Assembly (NCBI RefSeq): GCF_001528665.1
Contig: NZ_BBYJ01000018.1
Location: 1 to 64,000 of the forward strand
Length of the DNA stretch: 64,000 bases
Reading direction: 5' to 3'
Source of the DNA: Microtetraspora malaysiensis
GTDB taxonomy: Bacteria; Actinomycetota; Actinomycetes; Streptosporangiales; Streptosporangiaceae
Part shown: positions 1 to 6,331 of the stretch, one piece after another
Layout of the letters: each line of letters begins with the position of its first letter
How positions within the stretch are numbered: the first letter of the stretch is position 1
The notes under the pieces: generated by a model
The model's input: the letters and a program-made list of their open reading frames with translations, nothing else
What the model was told of the DNA's origin: nothing
The model's database searches: none
Position numbers and translations under genes: made by a program

Positions 1-320
1 GCATCATGCAGGACTTCGGGCGGGCGCGCCGGCTGGCCTCAGCCGATCAGCGGGAGGCGATCCTGGCCACGTACCGGACCTGCTGCCGCGAAGGGTGTGA
101 CGTCCCCGCCTACCTGTCCGAGATCGACCACATCGAACCCTGGTACCCGACCGGCCGCACGAACTTGGACAACCTCGCACCACTGTGCGCCGCGGACAAC
201 AAGTGGAAGTCCCGCCACCCGGATCGGGTAGAAGTGATCGACCAAGGGGACGGGACCGTGTCGATGCGGTTCCACCGGTATTCCAAGCTCCGCCCCCGAC
301 ACTGGACCGACAGACAGTGA
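1..320 (+). CDS. HNH endonuclease, C-terminal part (5' end outside window)
   Basis: The frame is open to the left edge, so this is the end of a larger protein, although an ATG lies at position 6. The visible 104 residues hold an HNH fold: a C-x4-C pair (CCREGC), then a D-H-I-E-P-W motif, then an N-L-x-N-L-x-P-L-C stretch followed by a D-N-K-W-K helix, the usual zinc/His-Asn arrangement. Such tails close the DUF222-HNH (13E12-type) proteins that are repeated in many actinobacterial genomes. The N-terminal DUF222 part is not visible, so the family is inferred. The function of 13E12 proteins is not established. The frame ends directly before a heptanucleotide repeat tract. Confidence 0.8.
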   Translation, partial: IMQDFGRARRLASADQREAILATYRTCCREGCDVPAYLSEIDHIEPWYPTGRTNLDNLAPLCAADNKWKSRHPDRVEVIDQGDGTVSMRFHRYSKLRPRHWTDRQ

Positions 321-350
321 CCAACAATCCCGCGAACAGCCATCCTCGAC

Positions 351-406
351 CGGCGACCGGCGACCGGCGACCGGCGACCGGCGACCGGCGACCGGCGACC
401 GGCGAG
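351..406. repeat. Heptanucleotide tandem repeat (CGGCGAC)n
   Basis: Seven perfect head-to-tail copies of CGGCGAC occupy 351-399 and an eighth copy differs in its last base. A second heptamer run, GAGCCGA x3 (425-445) followed by degenerate copies to about 475, follows after 18 bases. Both have a 7-bp period. They lie just after the HNH gene and outside any convincing frame. Confidence 0.95.
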
Positions 407-931
407 CCGCGATTCCTGATCCATGAGCCGAGAGCCGAGAGCCGAGAGCCAGGAGTCGAGAGTCGCGATCCTCGAGCGGCGAACGGTGATCCGTCATGCA
501 CGTCGAAGCCGTCGCACGCAACTGCGGCTTCTCTCCGATGACGGCGGACTGGTGTATCCCTATGGGTCCAGCACCGGTGCGCCCTCGATTCACGTCGGTG
601 CGGGCGCCACTATCCCCGCTGCCTGTGGTGGGGCCGGTACCTGTTCGATTCCCTCTACTGCGAGCGACTCCGGCTCTGCTGCGATGCCTCCTTCTGGACC
701 AGGGTGCTGTGGATCGTCACCTCGTGCTGCCGGGGCTTGACGACCACCTCATGCCCGGGATCGATGATCACCGCTGGTGGCCTGGGCGCCGTGGTGTCGC
801 GGGCGGGCGTCACCTCCGATCCCGGGGTGGTCGTCGAGGTCGTGAACGTCCATCCCGGCTCTGCGGGGGTCGCGTCTGTGACGTCCTCTCCTGTTGTCCT
901 CGGGAACGATCTGCTTGCCCCCGGGCGCGGC
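407..931. other. Intergenic stretch without a supported gene
   Basis: Between the repeat tract and the end of the sigma factor gene I see only degenerate heptamer repeats and GC-rich sequence. Open frames exist on both strands but have no recognisable domain, no Shine-Dalgarno sequence and composition like antisense shadow. It may be decayed sequence from a 13E12-type region. Confidence 0.5.
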
Positions 932-1876
932 CTAGTTCTGTGTCTCCGCCGTCCACGGCCAGAGCTTCTCGGGGTTGCGTACTGCCCAAATGTGCTTGAT
1001 CCGGTTGCCTGGAACGTCGAACGCCGCCACCGTTACGGTGACGCCGTTGTGCTGGGCCACCAAACCGGGCTGGCCGTTGACCGTACGCTCCAGGATCGCC
1101 AGGTTGGGGGCCAGATCGGCGATCGCGATGATGTAGCGGGCGATCTTCTCGCTGCCTTCGATCGGGTGGAGCACGGCGCTGACCAGGCCGCCGCCATCGG
1201 AGACCATCGTGGCGTCGGGGTCGAGGAGGCCGACGAGGGCCTCGATGTCCTTCGCCTCCCATGCCTGCTTGAAGTCTCTGACGATGCCGGCCTGCTGGGC
1301 CGCCGGGGTCGCGGGAGGCTGCGACGCGCGGACGCGACGGCGGGCCGACGAGGCCAGCTGGCGACATGCGGCCGGGGTACGGCCGACGATCTCCGCCACT
1401 TCGGTGAAGGAATGGCAGAAGACATCGTGCAGGACGAACGCGACGCGCTCAGCCGGGGTCATCGATTCGAGCACGACGAGGAAGGCCATGCTGACCGACT
1501 CGTCGAGAGTGACCCGGTCGGCCGGATCGACCGCGCTGCCGCCCGGCCGCACGCTGATCCACTCCGTACGGTCGGGCAGCGGCTCCGGGACCCATTCGCC
1601 CACGTAGCTCTCGCGCCGGGCCCGCGCCGACCCGAGCAGGTCCAGGCAGATGCGACTGGCCACCCTGGTCAGCCAGGCGCCAGGGGATGCGATGGCCTCC
1701 TGCTGCTCCCGGGACATGGTGTACCAGCGGGCGTAGGTCTCCTGGACGACGTCCTCGGCGTCGGCCAGGGAGCCGAGGAGCCGGTACGCCAGGTTGATCA
1801 GCTGACGCCGCTCGCTCACGATCGCGCTCAGGCCCGGATCGAGTCGGTCGCGCCCTGGCTCGGATTGGGTGGTCAT
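932..1876 (-). CDS. ECF41-family RNA polymerase sigma factor with SnoaL-like C-terminal domain
   Basis: A 314-residue extracytoplasmic-function sigma factor. Region 2 lies at about residues 15-80 (LINLAYRLLGSLADAEDVVQ), region 4 at about 125-180, and a SnoaL-like regulatory domain fills the C-terminus. Three ECF41 signatures are visible: a W-V-P-E-P linker near residue 95, a D-G-G-G motif near 223 and N-P-E-K-L near the end. In ECF41 proteins the C-terminal domain modulates activity in place of an anti-sigma factor. The ATG at 1876 is preferred over upstream starts because AAGGGAG lies 11 nt upstream on the coding strand. An ECF41-type promoter lies directly upstream, so autoregulation is likely. 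The divergent gene and the next gene downstream carry matching promoters. Confidence 0.93.
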   Translation of the reverse strand: MTTQSEPGRDRLDPGLSAIVSERRQLINLAYRLLGSLADAEDVVQETYARWYTMSREQQEAIASPGAWLTRVASRICLDLLGSARARRESYVGEWVPEPLPDRTEWISVRPGGSAVDPADRVTLDESVSMAFLVVLESMTPAERVAFVLHDVFCHSFTEVAEIVGRTPAACRQLASSARRRVRASQPPATPAAQQAGIVRDFKQAWEAKDIEALVGLLDPDATMVSDGGGLVSAVLHPIEGSEKIARYIIAIADLAPNLAILERTVNGQPGLVAQHNGVTVTVAAFDVPGNRIKHIWAVRNPEKLWPWTAETQN

Positions 1877-1918
1877 GATGTCGCCGACTCCCTTGGTCGC
1901 GTCTGCCCTCACCAGATC

Positions 1919-1945
1919 GACGAGACAGCGCAGCGAAATGTGAGG
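1919..1945 (-). promoter_or_regulatory. ECF41-type promoter of the sigma factor gene
   Basis: On the minus strand CCTCACA (1945-1939) is followed by exactly 16 nt and then CGTC (1922-1919), close to the published ECF41 consensus TGTCACA-N16-CGTC. The sigma gene starts 43 nt downstream of the -10 element. The -35 element forms the left arm of a perfect inverted repeat (1936-1946 with 1957-1967). Confidence 0.75.
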
Positions 1946-1967
1946 TTGGCGGGGACACCTCACATTT
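1936..1967. promoter_or_regulatory. Perfect 11-bp inverted repeat joining two divergent -35 elements
   Basis: AAATGTGAGGT (1936-1946) and ACCTCACATTT (1957-1967) are exact reverse complements separated by 10 bases. Each arm contains the CCTCACA -35 element of one of the two divergent ECF41-type promoters, which explains the symmetry without invoking a separate repressor. Confidence 0.8.
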
Positions 1968-1984
1968 TCGGCGGCTGCGTCGTC
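1958..1984 (+). promoter_or_regulatory. ECF41-type promoter of the membrane protein gene
   Basis: CCTCACA (1958-1964), a 16-nt spacer and CGTC (1981-1984) match the ECF41 consensus in all but two -35 positions. The gene it serves starts at 2050. The stretch from the -35 through the -10 (CGGCGG, CGG-AC, ACTGAG) is nearly repeated at 2460-2497. Confidence 0.78.
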
Positions 1985-2049
1985 GGACTACTGAGGCGCC
2001 GGGTCACCGGCCTCTAGCACTGCTGAGATTGAGAAGGGAAGACCTCCCC

Positions 2050-2451
2050 ATGCCCTCGCACACGATGACGAAGCAAGGCAACCTCACATTCTTGCGTGTC
2101 GCGATCACCGTGCAAACCGTAGCCGTCTTCGTCCAGGCGATCACCGCGGGGCTGTTGCTGTCCTCACCCGGCGGTGGGGCACTGCACAAAGCTGGGGCAT
2201 ACGGGACGTTCTTCGTGGTGCTGGTGCACGTTGTCGCCGCGATCGTGGGGTGGCGGCCAGGCGGCGGCTCGCCCAGGCCCATCCTGTACGCGGTCGGCTA
2301 CCTGGTGCTCGCGTCGGCGCAGGTAGCGCTGGGCATCGCGGGGGTGAAGGCCGTGCACGTCCCCTTGGGCGTCCTGATGTTCGGCGTGAGCGTCCTTCAG
2401 TTCGTCTGGATCCGGACCGGCCGCCGCGCTTATGGGGCCGCCGCGGCATGA
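2050..2451 (+). CDS. Small four-helix membrane protein of the ECF41 module
   Basis: A 133-residue protein with four predicted membrane helices (about residues 15-38, 48-65, 78-97 and 100-118) and short polar loops, ending in a cytoplasmic-looking R-T-G-R-R-A tail. I recognise no enzymatic motif; it resembles small uncharacterised actinobacterial integral membrane proteins. The ATG at 2050 is chosen because GAGAAGGGAAGA lies just upstream. The same leader (CTGAGAT, GAGAAGGGAA) precedes the gene at 2758. Its promoter matches that of the sigma factor, so it is probably a direct ECF41 target. Function unknown. Confidence 0.8.
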   Translation: MPSHTMTKQGNLTFLRVAITVQTVAVFVQAITAGLLLSSPGGGALHKAGAYGTFFVVLVHVVAAIVGWRPGGGSPRPILYAVGYLVLASAQVALGIAGVKAVHVPLGVLMFGVSVLQFVWIRTGRRAYGAAAA

Positions 2452-2459
2452 CGGCCGGC

Positions 2460-2486
2460 GCGCACATTCCCGGCGGTTGTGTCGCC
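2460..2486 (+). promoter_or_regulatory. ECF41-type promoter of the AhpD/CMD-like gene
   Basis: GCGCACA (2460-2466), a 16-nt spacer and CGCC (2483-2486) align base for base with the promoter at 1958-1984 (shared CACATT, CGGCGG, TG-GTCG-CGGAC, ACTGAG). The -10 has one change from CGTC, so it may be weaker. It predicts a leader of about 265 nt before the start codon at 2758. Confidence 0.65.
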
Positions 2487-2512
2487 GGACCACTGAGTCA
2501 CCCACCAGCACG

Positions 2513-2628
2513 CGGGAACGCTGGGCGACCACGGCCGGTGCCGGGAACGTCGGGCGACCTCGGCCGGCACAGGGAAGGCCGGGCGACGCCGGCCGGTGCG
2601 GGAAGGCTCGGCATCCCCGGCCGGTATG
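2513..2628. repeat. Four degenerate 29-bp tandem repeats in the CMD-gene leader
   Basis: Units at 2513-2541, 2542-2570, 2571-2599 and 2600-2628 share the pattern GGGAA-G-(t/c)CGGGCGAC-(n)CGGCCGG-TGC. The units abut without spacers, so this is not a CRISPR array. They fall in the predicted untranslated leader of the next gene. Each unit has a GGCCGG palindrome and could fold in RNA. Confidence 0.8.
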
Positions 2629-2757
2629 CGGATCGCTGTCGACCATCCGCGTTGGAACGCGTGATCGTCCCCGGCCATCGGCCGCTTCGTGATGAATGAC
2701 CAACCCCACCGGTACGCACGCCGAAAACACCGCTGAGATGAGAAGGGAAACCTCGCC

Positions 2758-3264
2758 ATGTCCATGCCTACGACGACCGAGCCGGACCACCTCCAGTCGC
2801 GCCTGCCCGACCCCAGCCAGTTCTTCCCCGAGGTGGCGGCAATCGCGGGAGCCATGACCAAGGCGACCCTGAACGGTGCGATCCCGCACACCACCATCCA
2901 CCTGATGCAGTTGCGCGCCGGGCAGATCGTCGGCAGCACGTACCACACCGTCCGGCAAGCCGGCCTGCTCCGCAAGGCCGGGGAGACAGAGGAGCGCATC
3001 ACCGCCGTGGCGTCATGGCGGGACGCCCCTTACTTCACCGACGCCGAACGGGTCGCGCTGGAGCTCGTGGAGGCCGTTCTCACCCCGAACCCGTCCGGGG
3101 AGCGCGTTCCCGACGAGCTGTACGCCAAGGCGTCCGCCCACTACGACGACAAGGCGTTGTGGACGCTCACCATCGCGATAGGCCAGATCTGCTTCTTCAT
3201 CCCCGTCGCTCTCATCGCCAAGCCGATCCCCGGTAAGGCCCCCGGGAAGAACTACAACCGGTAA
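2758..3264 (+). CDS. AhpD/carboxymuconolactone decarboxylase-like protein lacking the CxxC pair
   Basis: A 168-residue protein of the CMD/AhpD-like family, the classical genomic partner of ECF41 sigma factors. The core reads LRAGQIVGSTYHTVRQAG followed by ETEERITAVASWRDAPYF and a long helix (ERVALELVEAVL). In active AhpD-like proteins the G-x-x-Y segment is G-C-x-Y-C with a downstream His; here both cysteines are replaced (S-T-Y-H), so peroxidase or thiol-redox chemistry of the usual kind is unlikely. The ATG follows GAGAAGGGAAACC, the same leader as the membrane protein gene at 2050. A hairpin at 3279-3307 ends the unit. Confidence 0.85.
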   Translation: MSMPTTTEPDHLQSRLPDPSQFFPEVAAIAGAMTKATLNGAIPHTTIHLMQLRAGQIVGSTYHTVRQAGLLRKAGETEERITAVASWRDAPYFTDAERVALELVEAVLTPNPSGERVPDELYAKASAHYDDKALWTLTIAIGQICFFIPVALIAKPIPGKAPGKNYNR

Positions 3265-3278
3265 CGTCCGGCGGCTCA

Positions 3279-3307
3279 GGGTGAGGCATGGCAGCCGTGC
3301 CTCACCC
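3279..3307 (+). terminator. Hairpin after the CMD-like gene
   Basis: GGGTGAGGCA (3279-3288) pairs perfectly with TGCCTCACCC (3298-3307) across a 9-nt loop, 15 nt after the stop codon. There is no U-run, as is common for actinobacterial terminators. The remainder of the gap to 3531 holds a short direct repeat of GGCACGGTTCGGGG and no gene. Confidence 0.7.
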
Positions 3308-3531
3308 GGGCGCGGCCGACTCTGTGCCGGCACGGTTCGGGGCCGGTGGTCGGCACGGTTCGGGGCGGGCGGTCTGCGCGGGAACCGTACGGCTGGCCGC
3401 GGATCGGAGGGTCATGGCGAAGGCCCGGCGGGCCGCGCCGCTTCTGAGAAGAAAGGGCGGGTTTTGAGGAAAGAGGGCGGGGTTCTGCCCACGTCGGCGG
3501 CGGTTACCGGCCGAGCCCGGCGGGCGGGGGA

Positions 3532-4698
3532 TCAGATGTCCAGTCCGCCTCTGCTGACGAGCTGCCGCACGATGACGTCGCGCTGGATCTCGTTAGTGCC
3601 CTCGCCGACGATCATGAGCGGCGCGTCGCGGAAATAGCGCTCGACGTCGAACTCGGTGGAGTAGCCGTAGCCGCCGTGGATCCGCACCGCGCTGAGCGCG
3701 ATCTCCATCGCGGTCTCGGAGGCGAAGAGCTTGGCCATCCCGGCCTCCATGTCGCAGCGCCGCCCGGTGTCGGCGCGTTCGGCCGCGTACAGCACGAGCT
3801 GGCGCGCGGCCGTGAGCTTGGTGGCCATGTCGGCGAGGTAGTTGCCCACGGCCTGGTGCTTCCAGATCGGCTTGCCGAAGCTCTCGCGTTCCTGGGCGTA
3901 GCGCAGGGCGTCGTCGAACGCGGCCCGGGCCACGCCGAGGGCGCGGGCGGCGACCTGGATGCGGCCGGTCTCCAGCCCCTTCATCATCTGCGCGAACCCG
4001 CGGCCTTCGACGCCGCCGAGCAGCGCGGAGGCGGGCGCGCGGTAGCCGTCGAAGGACAGCTCGCAGCTCTCCACGCCCTTGTAGCCGAGCTTTGGCAGGT
4101 CGCGGGAGACAGTGAGGCCGGGGCCGTGCTCGACGAGCAGGATGCTCATGCCGGTGTACGCCGGCTTCGCGGCCGGGTCGGTCTTGCAGAGCAGGGCGAT
4201 GAGCTGCGAACGGCGGGAGTTGGTGATCCAGGTTTTGACGCCGTCGATGACGTAGCCGTCGTCCGCGCGGCGTGCGACCGTGGTCATCGCCTGCAGGTCG
4301 GAGCCGCCGCCCGGCTCGGTGAGCGCCATCGTGGCACGCACCTCGCCGGTGGCCATCCGGGGGAGATAGTGCCGCTTCTGCTCCTCGGTGCCGTACGTCG
4401 CGAGCAGCTTCGCCACCACGGTGTGCCCGCCCATCGCACCGGCCAGGCTCATCCAACCGCGGGCGAGCTCCTCGGTGACCATGACATAGCAGGCCATGGA
4501 GACGTGCACGTCGCCGTAGGGCTCGGGCACGGCGAGGCCGAAGACGCCGAGCCGCTTCATCTGCTCGATCAGCGCCTCGGGGTACTCGTCGGCGTGTTCC
4601 AGGCCGCGGGCGACGGGCCGGACCTCTCGGTCGACGAAGTCCCGTACGGTCGCCACGATGGCCCGCTCCTCCTCCGACAGGTCTGACAGCTCTGTCAC
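3532..4698 (-). CDS. Acyl-CoA dehydrogenase
   Basis: A 388-residue FAD-dependent acyl-CoA dehydrogenase of normal family length. Visible are the N-terminal helical domain, the FAD/substrate loop A-L-T-E-P-G-G-G-S-D near residue 130, the W-I-T-N-S FAD-contacting strand, and the C-terminal G-E-G-T-N-E-I-Q-R segment whose first Glu is the usual catalytic-base position of short/medium-chain enzymes. It would introduce a trans-2 double bond into an acyl-CoA and pass electrons to ETF. The GTG start is supported by GGAGG 4 nt upstream. It is transcribed divergently from a MaoC-like hydratase gene, so the two could perform consecutive beta-oxidation steps. Substrate unknown. Confidence 0.93.
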   Translation of the reverse strand: MTELSDLSEEERAIVATVRDFVDREVRPVARGLEHADEYPEALIEQMKRLGVFGLAVPEPYGDVHVSMACYVMVTEELARGWMSLAGAMGGHTVVAKLLATYGTEEQKRHYLPRMATGEVRATMALTEPGGGSDLQAMTTVARRADDGYVIDGVKTWITNSRRSQLIALLCKTDPAAKPAYTGMSILLVEHGPGLTVSRDLPKLGYKGVESCELSFDGYRAPASALLGGVEGRGFAQMMKGLETGRIQVAARALGVARAAFDDALRYAQERESFGKPIWKHQAVGNYLADMATKLTAARQLVLYAAERADTGRRCDMEAGMAKLFASETAMEIALSAVRIHGGYGYSTEFDVERYFRDAPLMIVGEGTNEIQRDVIVRQLVSRGGLDI

Positions 4699-4880
4699 GT
4701 CGCCTCCACGCCGCGTCCGCGAAGGCCGCCGGTCGCGGCCTCCGTCGTCGGTCCGATCACTCGTTGATGGAACACTGCCCGGTTGGAGCTCCGGTTAAGG
4801 GGGCGCGGCTTAAGGGGGCACGGCGCGAGGAGACGACAGTGGGTACGGCGGTGAGCGGTCGCGGCGAAACCGGCGGGCGG

Positions 4881-5049
4881 GGCGTGGGACCGGCGGGCGA
4901 GGCGGGACACCCGCGGGCGGGGCATGAGGTCGTCGGGAACGCGTGGGACCGTCGGGTGGGCATGAGGTCGTAGGGCAACGCGCGGGGGACCGCCGGGTAG
5001 GGCGTGAGGCGGTCGGGCCGGGTGTGGGACCGTCGGGCGGGGCGAGCGG
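4881..5049. repeat. Degenerate ~40-bp repeats between divergent genes
   Basis: The 364-bp gap between the dehydrogenase and the MaoC-like gene contains three to four diverged copies of a unit of roughly 40 bp built from GTGGGACCGTCGGG-(t/c)GGG-CATGAGGTCG. Copies start near 4884, 4939, 4979 and 5020. I see no clear promoter or conserved palindrome here. Confidence 0.6.
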
Positions 5050-5062
5050 ACGGGAGTCGACG

Positions 5063-6085
5063 GTGAGCGATGCGGTGACGGCGATCGCGGAGGGGCCGTA
5101 CTTCGAGGAGCTGGCGGTCGGGCAGGTGTTCGACGGCGCGCCCGGCGTCACTCTCACGGCCGGGCACGCCGCGGTCCATCAGGCGGTCGTCGGCGACCGG
5201 CTGCGGCTGCCGCTGGACGCGCATCTGTGCCGGGAGGTCACGGGTGAGACCGCCCTGGCGCATCCGGCGCTGGTCTGGGACGTGGCGATCGGCCAGTCCA
5301 CGCTCGTCACCCATCACGTCGTGGCGAACCTGTTCTATCGGGGGCTGGCGTTCCGGCGGCTGCCGTCGATCGGGGACACCCTGCGTACGTCCACCGAGGT
5401 GGTCGCGTTGCGGCAGAACCAAGCCAAACCGGGCCGACGGCCGACCGGGCTGGCCGTGCTGCGGATCAGCACGGTGGACCAGGACGGGGCGCCCGTCCTC
5501 GACTTCTGGCGTTGCGCGATGCTGCCGCTGCGCGACCCCGGGGCGCGGACGGGCCACGACGCCGATCTCGACGCGGTGGGCGCGGCAGCCTCGGACGCCG
5601 GCCTCGCAGAGGCGGCCACGCGGGTGCTGGCCGGCTGGCGTCTCGACCGCTTCCGGGAACAGGTCCCCGGCCGGCATTTCGCGGACGTCTCCGAGGGCGA
5701 GAGGTGGCGGGTCGGCGGGGGAGACGTGGTGTCCGCCGCTCCGGAACTGGCGAGGCTCACCGTGAACATCGCGCAGGTGCATCACGACGTCCGCGCCGCC
5801 CGGGACGCGCGCCGGCTGGCGTACGGCGGGCACACCATCGGCGTCGCGCTGTCCCAGGCCGCCCGGGCGCTGCCGAACCTGGTCACCGTCGTGGCCTGGC
5901 ACGGCTGCGACCACGTCGGCCCGGTCCACGAGGGGGACACGCTCTCCAGCGAGGTCGTCGTGGAACGGCGCGCCCCGCTGCCCGGCGGCGGCGGGCTGGT
6001 CCAGCTCCGCTCGCGGGTCGCCGCCCTTGGCGACGGCGACCCGCGTGCCGTCCTCGACTGGAGGTTCGTCGCCGTGATGGCATGA
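5063..6085 (+). CDS. MaoC-family double-hotdog dehydratase/hydratase-like protein
   Basis: About 340 residues made of two MaoC-like hotdog domains (about residues 10-165 and 185-335), the arrangement of bacterial enoyl-CoA or mesaconyl-CoA hydratase-type enzymes. The first half has a hotdog helix with H-P-A-L-V-W and the L-F-Y-R-G-L-A-F segment; the second has V-H-H-D and a V-A-W-H-G-C-D strand. The GTG at 5063 is preferred because CGGGAG lies 4 nt upstream and upstream codons come from the repeat tract. It is divergent from an acyl-CoA dehydrogenase, so a role hydrating an unsaturated acyl-CoA is likely but inferred. A 12-bp-arm hairpin overlaps its stop codon. Confidence 0.8.
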   Translation: MSDAVTAIAEGPYFEELAVGQVFDGAPGVTLTAGHAAVHQAVVGDRLRLPLDAHLCREVTGETALAHPALVWDVAIGQSTLVTHHVVANLFYRGLAFRRLPSIGDTLRTSTEVVALRQNQAKPGRRPTGLAVLRISTVDQDGAPVLDFWRCAMLPLRDPGARTGHDADLDAVGAAASDAGLAEAATRVLAGWRLDRFREQVPGRHFADVSEGERWRVGGGDVVSAAPELARLTVNIAQVHHDVRAARDARRLAYGGHTIGVALSQAARALPNLVTVVAWHGCDHVGPVHEGDTLSSEVVVERRAPLPGGGGLVQLRSRVAALGDGDPRAVLDWRFVAVMA

Positions 6086-6117
6086 CCGGGCCGCCGGGGC
6101 CCCCGGGTCATGCCATC
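6076..6117 (+). terminator. Hairpin overlapping the MaoC-like stop codon
   Basis: GATGGCATGACC (6076-6087) and GGTCATGCCATC (6106-6117) are perfect reverse complements, with a GC-rich 18-nt loop that can pair further. The stop codon TGA at 6083-6085 lies inside the left arm. Confidence 0.75.
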
Positions 6118-6118
6118 G

Positions 6119-6186
6119 CCCGACGCCCCTTCAACCGCGACGCCCCTTCAACCGGGATGCCCCTTCAACCGCGACGCCCCTTCAAC
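6119..6186. repeat. Four 17-bp tandem repeats
   Basis: Units 6119-6135, 6136-6152, 6153-6169 and 6170-6186 read CGCGACGCCCCTTCAAC with one to three changes. They lie immediately after the hairpin in the gap between convergent genes. No coding role is apparent. Confidence 0.85.
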
Positions 6187-6331
6187 ACGGCGGCCGATGC
6201 CCCGCCGCCCGCCGCATGCGGGGGCATCCGGGGCGCCGACTCACCCGTCCGGAAAGGACGGCGACCGGCGCGTCCCGTGTCTCGCGCCGTGACGGCTACC
6301 GAGAAACGGGCTGTTCACGCCGGAACGCGCG

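Noticed and set aside
704-2017. Long open frame on the plus strand across the ECF41 gene
   Set aside because: It is antisense to a clear sigma factor, has no domain and arises from high-GC codon bias.
2513-2628. 29-bp repeats as a possible CRISPR array
   Set aside because: Units abut with no spacers and are diverged; no cas gene is near.
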